A stretch of 64,000 nt of DNA from Poindextera sp963719975 (GCA_963719975.1 CAVRED010000007.1:1028065-1092064), one strand, 5' to 3'. Numbered from the stretch's first letter, positions 36,387 to 49,155 are shown. A program made the numbers and translations. Notes: generated from the letters alone by a model not told the origin.

Positions 36387-36456
36387 CAGGGCCTCCGTTT
36401 GCGAAGGGGCAGACTTAGGGGCGTTCGCGGCCATTCACAAGGCCGACGGCGCGTCC

Positions 36457-37369
36457 CTACCCCGGCATGAGCATGTAGCCGGCGCGGGGGAAGTGGTTGT
36501 GCACGCGGCCGAGCGTGGGGTCGTCGCGGGCGATCACCACGCGGTGTGGATTGGCGGCGACCAGGGCGCCGGCGATGGGCTCGCGGCCATAGTCGTCGGC
36601 GACGATCTTGACCGCATCGCCGGGTTGCACGCCAAGCGGATCCTTGGGGTCATGATCCGTATACGGAGCTGGTTCGGCCGCAGCCGCGACGCGGAGCGCG
36701 TCGGCCGGCTTCATCTCCTTGCGCTGGCCATGGCCGATCGCCGCCACCCGCGCGCGCCAGGCGATCGTCGCGCTCGAGGCCGGCGAGCAGCGCGTCGGTG
36801 ACCTGCGGGACGGCCCCGCCCATGAACCAGATGTTCATGTAGGCGGCGAAATCGGCGATCGCCGGCTTGTCGCCGGCCAGGAACGGCTGGTCGCCCAGCG
36901 CGCCCTCGATCCAGGCGGCGTGCGCGCGCCACTGGGCCTGCATCGGCGGCCCCGCGGCCTTCATCGCGGCGGTGTCGAACGGCCGGCCGGAGAGCTTCTC
37001 CCGATCGTCCTTGAAGGCCTTGGGCACGTTGTCGCCGATCTCGCCGAAGATGACCGCGACCGCCGGTTGGAAGAACAGCCGGTCGGCCCAGAAGTTCACG
37101 GCGAAACCGCCGCCCTTCTCCAGATCGCGGTCGCCGGTGCGACGCACCAGCTCGGCCATGATCACCTGGGTGTCGCAGAAGACGTCTGCGCCGATCTGCA
37201 TGACCGGGATACGGCGATAGCCGCCGGTCAGCGGAACGAGGTCCGGCTTGGGCATGATCGTGGGCTGGATCACCGAGCGCCACGCAAGCCCCTTGGCGCC
37301 GAACAGGAGGCGGACTTTCTCGGAGAAGGGCGAGGTGTCGTAGTGGTGGAGGATCAGTTCGTCTGCCAT
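36457..37369 (-). CDS. Glutathione S-transferase family protein with extended C-terminus, one apparent frameshift
   Basis: About 303 residues. The thioredoxin-like N-terminal domain (LILHHYDTSPFSEKVRLLFG, LTGGYRRIPVMQIGADVFC, DTQVIMAELVRRTGD) is followed by an all-helical GST domain (FLAGDKPAIADFAAYMNIWF). After a shift near 36765, a further 95 residues (VAAIGHGQRKEMKPADALRV, GDAVKIVADDYGREPIAGAL) form a small beta-rich extension. The protein is longer than typical GSTs (about 200-220). The extension is seen in some alphaproteobacterial homologues, to my recollection. The substrate is unknown. Confidence 0.85.
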
Positions 37370-37474
37370 CCGGCGACGCTAGATCACGACGCGGCGAATG
37401 TGAAACGGCTTTGCTGACCGGGCGGAAGCCGGGCTATCGTTTCCGCCACCGATACGCGGCTTCAGGGAAACGCC

Positions 37475-38290
37475 ATGACCGACCACCTCTTGGAGAGCTT
37501 CGCCGACGGGGTCGCGACGCTGACCATGAACCGGCCGGAGGCGCGCAACGCGCTCTCGGGCGAGATGAACCTGGCGCTGGCGGCGGCGATCCGCCGCTGC
37601 GCCAACGATCCGGCGGTGCGCTGCCTGGTGCTGACCGGCGCTGGCGGCGCGTTCTGCGCCGGCGGCGACGTGAAGGGCTTTGCGGCCGACACGGGCCGTG
37701 GCGCCGGCGTCGGCGGGGGCCAAGGACCGACCATGGAGCAGCGGGTCTCCGGCCTGCGCGCCGGCATGGAGACGGTGAAGATCCTGCACGAGATGCCGAA
37801 GCCGACGCTGGCGGTGATCCCTGGCGCGGCGGCCGGCGCCGGGCTCTCCATCGCACTCGCCTGCGACCTGCGTATCGCGGCGGAGGGCGCCAAGCTCACC
37901 ACCGCCTTCTCGAAGGTTGGCCTCGCCGGCGACTATGGCGGCTCGTACTTCCTCTCCCATCTCGTCGGCCAGGCGAAGGCGCGCGAGCTCTATTTCACCG
38001 CCGACGTGATCACCGGCGCCGAGGCGGCGGCGCTGGGCATCGTCAACAAGGCGGTGCCGGCGGACCAGCTTGCCGACGTCGCGGACAAGCAGGCGCGATA
38101 TCTGGCCGGCCTGCCGACGATCGCCGTCGGCTACATGAAGCGCAACCTGAACGCCGCCGAGCACGCGACCCTGTCCGAGGTCCTCGACCTGGAGGCCCTG
38201 CACATGGTGCGCACCATGATGACCGCCGACCACGCCGCGGCGGCCAAGGCGTTCGTTGAGAAGCGCGCGCCGGTGTTCGAGGGGCGCTAG
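37475..38290 (+). CDS. Enoyl-CoA hydratase/isomerase family protein
   Basis: A 271-residue crotonase-fold enzyme. VATLTMNRPEARNALSGEMN, LVLTGAGGAFCAGGDVKGFA (CoA-binding and oxyanion hole) and LAVIPGAAAGAGLSIALACD are the standard motifs. The catalytic Glu positions are not typical of the hydratase pair; TTAFSKVGLAGDYGGSYFLS has Asp-Tyr-Gly-Gly, seen in a subgroup of crotonases, so hydration is not certain. ATG 37475. Intact. Divergent from the GST gene and followed by metY. Confidence 0.88.
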   Translation: MTDHLLESFADGVATLTMNRPEARNALSGEMNLALAAAIRRCANDPAVRCLVLTGAGGAFCAGGDVKGFAADTGRGAGVGGGQGPTMEQRVSGLRAGMETVKILHEMPKPTLAVIPGAAAGAGLSIALACDLRIAAEGAKLTTAFSKVGLAGDYGGSYFLSHLVGQAKARELYFTADVITGAEAAALGIVNKAVPADQLADVADKQARYLAGLPTIAVGYMKRNLNAAEHATLSEVLDLEALHMVRTMMTADHAAAAKAFVEKRAPVFEGR

Positions 38291-38383
38291 CCCTTCCGAC
38301 AAACGAGCGTTGCCGGTATGACGGCCGGCCTCACTGGCTGATAGCGGCCGCCCCTACTCAGCGCGGCCGAGGGAGAGACGCCG

Positions 38384-39682
38384 ATGACCCGCCCAACTCG
38401 CCACCCCGAGACCATCGTCCTGCACGCCGGATGGCGCGCGGACCCCGCGACCGGCGCGGTGGCCCCGCCGATCTATCAGACCACGTCGTACCAGTTCCAA
38501 AGCACCGAGCACGCCTCGAAGCTGTTCGCGCTGCAGGAGCTGGGCAACATCTACACGCGCATCGGCAACCCGACGACGGCGATCCTGGAAGAACGGATGG
38601 CGACCCTGGAGGGCGGCGTCGCGGCGCTGGCGCTGTCATCGGGCCAGGCGGCGACCGCATTTTCGGTGCAGAACCTGGCCGCGGCCGGCGACAACATCGT
38701 CAGCTCCACCGATCTCTACGGCGGCACCTGGGCGCTGTTCGCCAACACCTTGAAGAACCTCGGGATCGAGGTCCGCTTCGCCGATCCCGCCGATCCGCAA
38801 TCGTTCGCGCGCGCCACCGACGAGCGCACCCGCGCCTACTACGCCGAGACCCTGCCCAATCCGAAGTTGGCGGTGTTCCCCATCGCCGAGGTCGCCGCCA
38901 TCGGCCGACCGCTCGGCATTCCCCTGATCATGGACAACACCGCCTGCCCGGTGCTCTGCCGGCCGCTGGAGCACGGCGCGGCGGTGGTCGTCTACTCCAC
39001 CACCAAATACGTCGGCGGCCACGGCACCTCGATCGGCGGCATGATCATCGACGGCGGGACCGTCGACTGGGAGGCCCACCCGAAACGCCAGCCGCTGATG
39101 AATACGCCCGACCCCGGCTACCACGGCGCGGTCTGGAGCCAGGCGGTGAAGCCGCTCGGGCCGATCGCCTACGCGATCCGGGCGCGCGTGGTGCTGCTCC
39201 GCGACCTGGGCTCGGCCATGTCGCCGTTCAACGCCTTCCAGTTCCTGCAAGGGATGGAGACCCTGCCGCTGCGCATGGCGCGCCACTGCGAGAACACCGA
39301 AGCCGTCGTCGAACACCTGAAGACGCGCAAGGAGGTGGTCAAGGTCATCCACCCCTCGGTGCAGACCGGCGAAACGCGGGCGCGGGCCGACAAGTACCTG
39401 TCCGGCGGCTATGGCGGACTGCTCGGCTTCGAACTCGCCGGCGGGCGTGAGGCAGGGCGCAAGTTCATCGACGCGCTGCAGCTCTTCTACCACGTGGCCA
39501 ACATCGGGGACGCCCGCAGCCTGGCGATCCATCCGGCCAGCACCACCCACTCCCAGCTTACGCCGGAAGAGCAGCTGGCGACGGGCGTCAGCGAAGGCTA
39601 CGTGCGCCTCTCCGTCGGCCTGGAGCACATCGACGACATCCTCGCCGACCTGGACGAGGCGTTGGACGCCGCGAAGAGCTGA
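38384..39682 (+). CDS. metY: O-acetylhomoserine (thiol)-lyase / Cys-Met metabolism PLP enzyme
   Basis: A 432-residue PLP enzyme that makes homocysteine (and methionine precursors) from O-acetylhomoserine and sulfide. The Schiff-base Lys is in VVYSTTKYVGGHGTSIGGMI. PIYQTTSYQF, NIYTRIGNPTTAILEERMAT, LSSGQAATAFSVQNLAAAG and the C-terminal SLAIHPASTTHSQLTPEEQL are typical of MetY. ATG 38384 has GGGAG upstream. The 93-bp leader was checked for SAM-riboswitch features and none were recognised. Intact. Confidence 0.93.
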   Translation: MTRPTRHPETIVLHAGWRADPATGAVAPPIYQTTSYQFQSTEHASKLFALQELGNIYTRIGNPTTAILEERMATLEGGVAALALSSGQAATAFSVQNLAAAGDNIVSSTDLYGGTWALFANTLKNLGIEVRFADPADPQSFARATDERTRAYYAETLPNPKLAVFPIAEVAAIGRPLGIPLIMDNTACPVLCRPLEHGAAVVVYSTTKYVGGHGTSIGGMIIDGGTVDWEAHPKRQPLMNTPDPGYHGAVWSQAVKPLGPIAYAIRARVVLLRDLGSAMSPFNAFQFLQGMETLPLRMARHCENTEAVVEHLKTRKEVVKVIHPSVQTGETRARADKYLSGGYGGLLGFELAGGREAGRKFIDALQLFYHVANIGDARSLAIHPASTTHSQLTPEEQLATGVSEGYVRLSVGLEHIDDILADLDEALDAAKS

Positions 39683-39722
39683 ACGCGCCGCTCCTGACAC
39701 CGCTTGGCAGGAAGTCGCAGAT

Positions 39723-39737
39723 GTTCTTACAATGTTC
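39723..39737 (+). promoter_or_regulatory. LexA (SOS) box GTTC-N7-GTTC upstream of uvrA
   Basis: GTTCTTACAATGTTC is an exact match to the direct-repeat LexA box of alphaproteobacteria. It lies 80 bp before the uvrA ATG, the expected place for an SOS-controlled excision repair gene. Confidence 0.85.
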
Positions 39738-39816
39738 TTGCTGTGTCCGCGACTCTGCGTACTACATTAGGGGGCTTGGCCCGCGAGCAGGCGCGGGTCT
39801 CTGCGAGCGAGCCTGA

Positions 39817-42737
<2,921 letters not shown>

Positions 42738-42831
42738 GACCGCTCGTCAAGATCGTCATCGCCCGCTGGAGCGGCGCAGACGCGGAGTGCGGGGGACCCA
42801 TGAACACCCACGTTCCACGGTGATCATGGGA

Positions 42832-42850
42832 GGCCCGGACAAGCCGGGCC
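42832..42850. repeat. Hairpin-forming intergenic repeat (REP-like)
   Basis: GGCCCGG-ACAAG-CCGGGCC forms a 7-bp stem in the 156-bp interval between uvrA and the next GST gene. The surrounding text (GTGATCATGGGAGGCCCGGA...) resembles short palindromic elements common in these genomes. There is no T-tract, so it is not a clear terminator. Confidence 0.45.
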
Positions 42851-42893
42851 ATGGCGGGGTATATGTTGCGCATCCGCCGAGCGAGGAACTCGC

Positions 42894-43508
42894 ATGAAGC
42901 TCTATGGCGCGCCGATGCCGGCGCCGAATCCGCGCCGCGTGCGCATCTACCTGGCCGAGAAGGGCATCGAGCTGCCCGAAACGCCCGTCGACCTCATGAA
43001 GCGCGAGCACAAGAGCCCGGAACACCTGGCGCGGAACTCGCTCGGCCAGGTGCCGACGCTGGAGCTCGATGACGGGACGATGATCTCGGAGACGGTGGCC
43101 ATCTGCCGCTATTTCGACGAGGCCAATCCCGACGGGCCTAGCCTGTTCGGCAGGACGCCGGCCGAGAAGGCCAACGTCGACATGTGGATCCGGCGGATCG
43201 AGTTTCGCCTGATGACGCCGGTCGGCAACTTCTGGCGCCACGCGCACCCCCGCACCGCGGCGCTGCTGACCCAGTACAAGGACTTCGGCGAGTCCAACCG
43301 CGAGGCCTATGCGGCCGCGCAGGCCTGGCTGGATGACGAGCTCGACGACCGGGCGTTCATCGCCGGCGACGCCTACTCGATGGCGGACATCTGCGCACTG
43401 TCGACGGTCGACTTCGCCGCCTGGATTGGCCTACCGCTCGATCCTTCGCTCGAGGCCCTGGGCGCCTGGCACGCGCGCGTGACCGCGCGGCCCAGCGCGG
43501 CGGCCTAG
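42894..43508 (+). CDS. Glutathione S-transferase family protein
   Basis: A 204-residue GST. The N-terminal thioredoxin-like domain (MKLYGAPMPAPNPRRVRIYL, NSLGQVPTLELDDGTMISET) has the Pro-cis loop and the SE glutathione-binding pair in MISETVAICRYF. The C-terminal helical domain contains FIAGDAYSMADICALSTVDF, the usual N-cap box. The catalytic Ser/Cys/Tyr is not obvious (PAPNPRR), as in many beta/zeta-like bacterial GSTs. ATG 42894. Intact and convergent with the membrane protein genes that follow. Confidence 0.9.
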   Translation: MKLYGAPMPAPNPRRVRIYLAEKGIELPETPVDLMKREHKSPEHLARNSLGQVPTLELDDGTMISETVAICRYFDEANPDGPSLFGRTPAEKANVDMWIRRIEFRLMTPVGNFWRHAHPRTAALLTQYKDFGESNREAYAAAQAWLDDELDDRAFIAGDAYSMADICALSTVDFAAWIGLPLDPSLEALGAWHARVTARPSAAA

Positions 43509-43514
43509 GTCAGA

Positions 43515-44409
43515 TCAGTTCGGATAGCGGACGCCGGTGATGTCCTTGTAGGCCTGGGCGGGCGCGGCCTTCCAGACGACCATGAAGCAGATGAAGATCA
43601 CCGCGGTCGCCGCTTGCGACACGAATGCGGCCGCCACAATGGCCGGGTTGGCCGACCCTTCGCTCAGCGCGGTCATGGGAACCCCGCTGACCTCGAGGGC
43701 GGCCGAGGCGATCGCGCTGATAACGAGCAGCATGAGCAGCAGCACGACGAAGCCGAGCAGGAAGGCCAGGAGGTAGGCCCAGAATAGCCGCCAGAAGCTG
43801 CCTCGCGTCAGCCGCCAGGAACTCGAAGATGCGCAGGCGCCGCTCGGCGAAGGTCATGGGGCCTGCCAGCGACAGGCGGACGAGGACCGTCACCCCCAGG
43901 CTGATCATCAGGACGGTGGTCACGTCGCCGATGAGGACCATGCCGGAAGGGGCGGTTGTGCTGGCGGTCTCCGCCGCCAGGGCCGTGACCATGAGCACCC
44001 CGAAGATCACGGCGCCCCAGAGCAGGCTGAGGATGAGGTTGAGCGCGAACATGCGCGCCTCGTCCCAGCCCAGGCGCAGGTAGCCGGCGCGCGCGTCCTG
44101 GGGCCGCAACACCGCCCGATAGACGGCGCAGGTGAAGACCGCCTGGAACGCGAAGTAGAGCGGCAGGCCGCCGAAGACGAAGGGGGTCAGCTTCTGCGAC
44201 GCCGCCTCGACCGCCGCCGGATCGTTGGCGACCGCCCGGAAGTTGGCGATCAGCGTCTGCCATTGCGGCCCCAGCGTCAGCTCGGCGACCAGAGCAAGGC
44301 CGAAGGTGAAGACGAGGTAGCACAGCGCCCATGCGATCACGGCGCGCGGGCGCTCGCGGGTCAGCCGAAACCCTTCGAAGGCCACGTCGGTCGGAGAAAA
44401 GCTGGCCAT
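43515..44409 (-). CDS. Multi-pass membrane protein, paralogue 3 of a tandem set, one apparent frameshift
   Basis: About 298 residues with roughly six hydrophobic segments (VIAWALCYLVFTFGLALVAE, ALNLILSLLWGAVIFGVLMV, VLLLMLLVISAIASAALEV). The recurring paralogue motif is VYRAVLRPQDARAGYLRLGW, then DEARMFALNL. It also shares a PMTFAERRLRIFEFLAADAR segment, matching PMTFSLRKFQLFESWALTRG in paralogue 2. A shift occurs near 43800. ATG 44409. No functional family is recognised beyond a DUF-type integral membrane protein. The three paralogues probably arose by duplication. Confidence 0.75.
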
Positions 44410-44493
44410 GCATCCTCGTTCGCGGAGTGAGGCCGCAACTCCTGGACGCAAATCCCAGGCCCCGGGTGGTTTGTAAAGCTTGCTCCGCCCCGA

Positions 44494-45415
44494 TCAGGTG
44501 AACGCGGCCGCCGGGTCATCCCCGGCCAGCCGGCGGTAGATGTGCGCAAAGGGCGCGCGGAAGATGGCGGTCGACGCCGCGCCCATGATCACCAGCAGCA
44601 GCGACCACAGCACGAGCGCCGGGCCGAGCGCGGCGATCACCGCCCGCGGGTTCGCCAAGAACGCTTGCGGGTTCGTCCGGGCGGCCGCAACCGCGCCGCC
44701 AGCCAAGGCAAGGCCACCGCCCACACCGATGCAAAAGGCGACGATCTCGATCGCTACGAGGATCAGCACCGCCAGCACGCTGAACGTCAGCAACTGCACG
44801 GTGTGGCCGCGCGTCAGAGCCCACGACTCGAACAGCTGGAACTTGCGCAGCGAAAAGGTCATCGGCAGCGCCATCGAAAGGCGGAGCCAGAGCCAGATGG
44901 TGATCCCATAGCGGATCAGCGCGAAGACCGCAGCGGCGGTGAGCTGCGCCCCCATCCCACTGTTCATCACCGAGATGTTGACGATGCCCTGCGGGATGGC
45001 GAGCGCGAGCCCCACACCGAAGAACACCAGGCCCATGACGAAGTTCACCGCCATCAGCCAGAGTTCCTGGCTCCCGAAGCGCAGGTAGCCGAAGGCCGAC
45101 TGCTCAGGTTCCAGCACCGCGCGGTAAGCCGCCGCCGTGACCACGGCGCCTGAGCACCCAAAGAAGCATGAGCGCCAGAAACAGGAAGAGCAGCAGTCCG
45201 CCGATCTCCGGCAGGATGGAGGCGGCGATCGCCGACTGGTCGGCGCCGGCCCTCGACGCCGCGGCAATGATGGCGATGAGCGTGCCGCCGAAGAGAAGAA
45301 GCAACGGCACGACCACGATCACCGGCGCCAGGCCCCAGGCCAGCACGGCGAGCGGCTTGCGGGCGATCAAGCCGGTCCCGACGCCCAACGCTTCGGTGAT
45401 CGAGAACTCGGCCAT
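44494..45415 (-). CDS. Multi-pass membrane protein, paralogue 2 of a tandem set, one apparent frameshift
   Basis: About 307 residues beginning MAEFSITEALGVGTGLIARK. The motif AAYRAVLEPEQSAFGYLRFG, then SQELWLMAVNFVMGLVFFGV, is shared with its neighbours, as is RKFQLFESWALTRGHTVQLL. Six or so hydrophobic helices are present, including LAPVIVVVPLLLLFGGTLIA. A shift near 45150 breaks the frame between LLWVLR and the VTAAAYRAVL motif. It starts 18 bp after the stop of paralogue 1, so they are in one operon. Function unknown. Confidence 0.75.
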
Positions 45416-45433
45416 GACGCCTCCTCTGGCGGC

Positions 45434-46363
45434 TCAGGCGAAGGTTGCGCTGACGTCGGTGGGTCTCAGCTCGCGATAGACGCGCGCCCATGGCGTCAAC
45501 AGGATCGCATTCATGCCGCCGGCGACCGGAATCCAGATCAACGCGGCGACGACCAGGAGCGGGCTGAGCCGCGCGAACACCGCGCCGGGCGGCTGCTGGA
45601 AGAAGGTCGGCAGGTTGCTGCCGAGCCCACCCGCGAGCACCGCAAGGCCGCCGACCCCGAGCGCGACGAACACGATACCGAGCACGATCTCGGCCGCGAT
45701 CACGACCAGCAACAGGACCAGAGCCACCATGAGCAGCTGCAGCACGTGGCCGCGGGTCAGCGCCCAGGCGTCCTCGAAGTGGAACTTGCCGTCCTCGACG
45801 ATCATCGGTCCGATCAGCGAGAAGCGCAGCGCGAGATAGACGGCTGCGACGATCACCGCGATCGCGGCGGCGACGCCGAGGACGATGGCCACGGCGACCA
45901 GGTGCATCACCGCGAAGATGCCGACGACGATGCCGACGACCAGCGCGATGACCAAAAGGCCGATGAAGAAGGCCAAGTATCCGCCGATCAGCAGCGCGCC
46001 GACATACAGTTCCGACATGCCGACCCTAAGGTAGCCGAACTGGCTCTGATCGGGATGCAGGACGGCGCGGTAGGCCGCGCAGTACATCACCGAGGCGACG
46101 CCGACTTCGAACAGGTCGAGGAGGTAGCTCAGCCCCTGGGTCTGCATGACGGCCGGGTTCATGCTCTGCAGAGCTTCCGGCCCGCCGCCGGCGGCGCCGG
46201 CGCGGAACGCCTCGAACATGGCGATGTAGACGGGCGAGAGAAGCGTGAAAACGACCGCGGCGAGCCCAACCTGGGCGAGCCCCCAGATCAGCACCGTCGC
46301 GGGCGATCTGCGGATCAGCGCAAAGCCCTCGCCCACCGCGGCGCCGACCGAAAACTCCGCCAT
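45434..46363 (-). CDS. Multi-pass membrane protein, paralogue 1 of a tandem set
   Basis: A 309-residue intact member of the tandem set, first in the operon. It begins MAEFSVGAAVGEGFALIRRS; the shared motifs are AAYRAVLHPDQSQFGYLRVG, MSELYVGALL and GKFHFEDAWALTRGHVLQLL. Six to seven helices are seen (VGLAAVVFTLLSPVYIAMFE, LLVIALVVGIVVGIFAVMHL, LVLLLVVIAAEIVLGIVFVA). Both this and paralogue 2 start MAEFS. I do not recognise a named family. Divergent from trmFO, with 95 bp between. Confidence 0.8.
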   Translation of the reverse strand: MAEFSVGAAVGEGFALIRRSPATVLIWGLAQVGLAAVVFTLLSPVYIAMFEAFRAGAAGGGPEALQSMNPAVMQTQGLSYLLDLFEVGVASVMYCAAYRAVLHPDQSQFGYLRVGMSELYVGALLIGGYLAFFIGLLVIALVVGIVVGIFAVMHLVAVAIVLGVAAAIAVIVAAVYLALRFSLIGPMIVEDGKFHFEDAWALTRGHVLQLLMVALVLLLVVIAAEIVLGIVFVALGVGGLAVLAGGLGSNLPTFFQQPPGAVFARLSPLLVVAALIWIPVAGGMNAILLTPWARVYRELRPTDVSATFA

Positions 46364-46458
46364 CCTTGCCTCCCAAGCCGTTCCCCGGGGCAGGAAAGCA
46401 CGGCTCGCCGCGCCGCGCCACTTCCGAGCGGGTCGCTGCCGGACTAAGGGTGGCGGCC

Positions 46459-47836
46459 ATGACGCTTGCGCCCATTCAGGTCATCGGCGGCGGGCTCGCC
46501 GGCTCCGAGGCCGCCTGGCAGATCGCCAGCGCCGGCGTTCCGGTCGTGCTGCACGAGATGCGGCCAACCGTCGGCACGCCGGCGCACCAGGGCGGCGACC
46601 TGGCCGAACTGGTCTGTTCGAACTCGTTTCGCGCCGACGATTGGGAGGCGAACGCGGTCGGCCTGCTGCATGCCGAGATGCGGCGGGCGGGATCGCTGAT
46701 CATGGCCGCGGGCGACGCGAACCAGACGCCCGCCGGCGGCGCGCTCGCGGTCGACCGCGAAGGCTTCGCCAAGGCCGTCACCGCCGCGCTGGCCGCCCAC
46801 CCGCTGGTCGCTATCGCTCGCGACGAGGTCACGGCGTTCCCGCGCGATTGGGACAGCGTGATCGTGGCGACCGGTCCGCTGACGTCGCCGGCGCTGACAG
46901 CGGCGATCCTCGCCCTCACTGGCGAGGACCAACTGTCCTTCTTCGACGCGATCGCGCCGATCGTCCATGCCGAGACCATCGATATGGGCGTCGCCTGGCG
47001 TCAGTCGCGCTACGACAAACCCGGCCCGGGCGGCGACGCAGCCGCCTACATCAACTGCCCCATGACCCGCGAGCAGTACGACGCCTTCGTCGACGCCCTC
47101 TTGGCAGGGCCGAAGAGCGAGTTCCGCGAATGGGAGAACGTGCCCTACTTCGACGGCTGCCTGCCGATCGAGGTGATGGCCGAGCGCGGGCGCGAGACAT
47201 TGCGGCACGGGCCGATGAAGCCGGTCGGCCTGACCAACGCCCACCGACCCGACGACAAGCCCTGGGCCGTCGTCCAGCTGAGGCAGGACAACGCGCTCGG
47301 TACGCTGTGGAACATGGTCGGCTTCCAGACCAAGCTGAAGCACGCGGCGCAGACCGAGGTCTTCCGCACCATCCCGGGCCTGGAACGGGCGGTGTTCGCG
47401 CGGCTTGGCGGCCTCCACCGCAACACGTTCATCAACAGCCCACGCCTGCTCGACGGCGCACTTCGGCTCAAGGCAGATCCGACGCCTGCGGTTCGCCGGT
47501 CAGATCACCGGCGTCGAGGGCTATGTGGAGAGCGCCGCCATCGGATTGCTTGCTGGGCGGCTGGCGGCCGCCGAGCGGTTGGGGGCCACCCTGGACCCGC
47601 CGCCCGAGACAACGGCGCTGGGCGCGCTCGCGCGGCACATCACCGGCGGACACCTGGCCGGGGCGGCGTTCCAGCCGATGAACATCAACTATGGTCTCCT
47701 GCCGCCGCTCGAAGCACCCGTGACCGGCAGGGGGCGCGGCGAAAAGGGCCGAGCGCGCAAGCGCGCCATGGGCGTCCGGGCCTTGTCCGACCTCGATCGG
47801 TGGCTTGCGCCTGCGCTTCGGAGCGCGGCCGAGTAG
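46459..47836 (+). CDS. trmFO: Methylenetetrahydrofolate-tRNA-(uracil-5-)-methyltransferase TrmFO, one apparent frameshift
   Basis: About 459 residues. This folate- and FAD-dependent enzyme makes m5U54 in the tRNA T loop. The FAD-binding start is IQVIGGGLAGSEAAWQIASA, with LAELVCSNSFRADDWEANAV (conserved Cys), EVMAERGRETLRHGPMKPVG, NALGTLWNMVGFQTKLKHAA and, after a shift near 47480, RFAGQITGVEGYVESAAIGL and FQPMNINYGLLPPLE. ATG 46459 gives the standard N-terminus. Convergent with the squalene/phytoene-synthase-like gene. Confidence 0.95.
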
Positions 47837-47867
47837 AGCGACCCTCCCCGAGGACCCCCGTGCCGCC

Positions 47868-48534
47868 TCAGAGTCGGCCGGTCACCACGGCGCCCAGCAG
47901 GCGGAACTGCTTCTCCAGCAACGACGGCGCGCGGCCGGGGCGGTAGGCGCGGGCGAGCGTCGCGTAGGCGATCGCCGGGAACGCCGCGGCCGGCAGCGTG
48001 CGCGCCGCCCCCCGCGCCTCCTCGAGGTTCGACCGGGCCGCCTCGCCCTGCCCCGCGTGCGCCAGCGCCCAGGCCCGGGCCGCCGGTTCAATCGCCGGCG
48101 AGTCCGCAGCTTCCGGCGCGAGGACAGCGACGGCCAGCCGCATGACCGCTCCGGCCGTGCGATCGATGCGGGCAAGGGCTGCGGCCTCATCGGCCGGCGG
48201 GCCATCGAGGGCCTCGTAGCGGGCCTCGATCATCCCCGCGAGCAGCGCCATTGGCAGGTCTCGGCGCCGAGCGGAGGCAGTCGAGCGCTTCCGCTACGGG
48301 ATGCCGTCTGACGGCGCCGCCCGCCGCGATCTCATCCAGCGCTTCGCGCCACCAGGTTAGGCGGATCTCCTGCGCCAGCGGCTCGCGCGCAACTGCGGCC
48401 ACCCGCGCCAGCTCGTGGTCGAACGCATAGAGCGCGATGAGATCACCGCGCGCGCCGGCGTCGCCGACGAAACGGCTGGCGAGCCACCGATCGGGATCGG
48501 CGCGCCGAACCGCCTCGTCGAGATCGTCCGAAAC
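47868..48534 (-). CDS. Squalene/phytoene synthase-like protein (NDUFAF6-type), one apparent frameshift, non-standard start
   Basis: About 221 residues. DDLDEAVRRADPDRWLASRF, LIALYAFDHELARV, EPLAQEIRLTWWREALDEIA and, after a shift near 48255, MIEARYEALDG match the squalene/phytoene synthase fold. The first Asp-rich motif is weakened, as in the NDUFAF6-like group, which is linked to complex I assembly rather than terpenoid synthesis. The expected start position holds GTT (48534) after a GGGAG, so GTG to GTT by base error is suspected. It follows the PuuD-like gene with about 9 bp between. Confidence 0.72.
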
Positions 48535-48543
48535 GCCCGCTCC

Positions 48544-49155
48544 CTACCCGATCAGCGTCTGCTGCATGGTCATGGCCACCAGCATCGGGATCGAGAGCAG
48601 CGTGTTGATCCGTGAGGCCTGGCCCGCGATCCGCCCGGCGGCCGCTTTCGCGGCATCGTCGGCTTCGACGATGCCCAGCACCTTCTTCTGGTTTGGCCAG
48701 ATGAAGACCCAGACGTTGAAGGCCATGATCGTACCAAGCCACATGCCGACGCCGATAAGGATGTGGCCTTTGTTGGCGAAGCCCTCCGTTGCGCCGAGCG
48801 TGTAGGCCTGAAGCAGGAACCCGCGGCTCCCGGCGAGGATGATGCCCATCAGCAGCGTGAAGGCGGCCGCCCACCGGAACCAGAACAGCGCTTCCGGCGC
48901 GATGAACTTCGTGATCGCCGGCCTCAGCTCGGCCGGAATTTGCGGCATCATCCGCGTCTGCACGAAGTTGAAGTACCAGAGCAGTCCGATCCACATGATC
49001 CCGAAGAGCACGTGCAGCCAGCGGAACACCGCCTGCCAGAAGATCTGATCGACGTGCCCGCCGTAGACGCTGAAATATGCCGCCACGAAAATGAGCGCGA
49101 GAATGAAACTCACGATCACCACGTTGCGAAGGTTGCCCAGAAAAGCCGCCATCAC
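48544..49155 (-). CDS. Urate hydroxylase PuuD-type membrane domain protein
   Basis: A 203-residue protein with about five transmembrane segments (VVIVSFILALIFVAAYFSVY, VFRWLHVLFGIMWIGLLWYF, FTLLMGIILAGSRGFLLQAY, LIGVGMWLGTIMAFNVWVFI). The WLHVLFGIMWIGLLWYFNFV and FIWPNQKKVLGI motifs match the PuuD family N-terminal membrane domain. The fused cytochrome c domain of true PuuD is absent, so urate oxidation is unproven. It lies between secF and the phytoene-synthase-like gene. Start ATG 49155 or 49152. Intact. Confidence 0.8.
   Translation of the reverse strand: MMAAFLGNLRNVVIVSFILALIFVAAYFSVYGGHVDQIFWQAVFRWLHVLFGIMWIGLLWYFNFVQTRMMPQIPAELRPAITKFIAPEALFWFRWAAAFTLLMGIILAGSRGFLLQAYTLGATEGFANKGHILIGVGMWLGTIMAFNVWVFIWPNQKKVLGIVEADDAAKAAAGRIAGQASRINTLLSIPMLVAMTMQQTLIG

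Noticed and set aside
38291..38383. SAM-sensing riboswitch before metY
   Set aside because: The 93-bp leader was checked for the conserved blocks of SAM-II and SAM/SAH types and none could be recognised.
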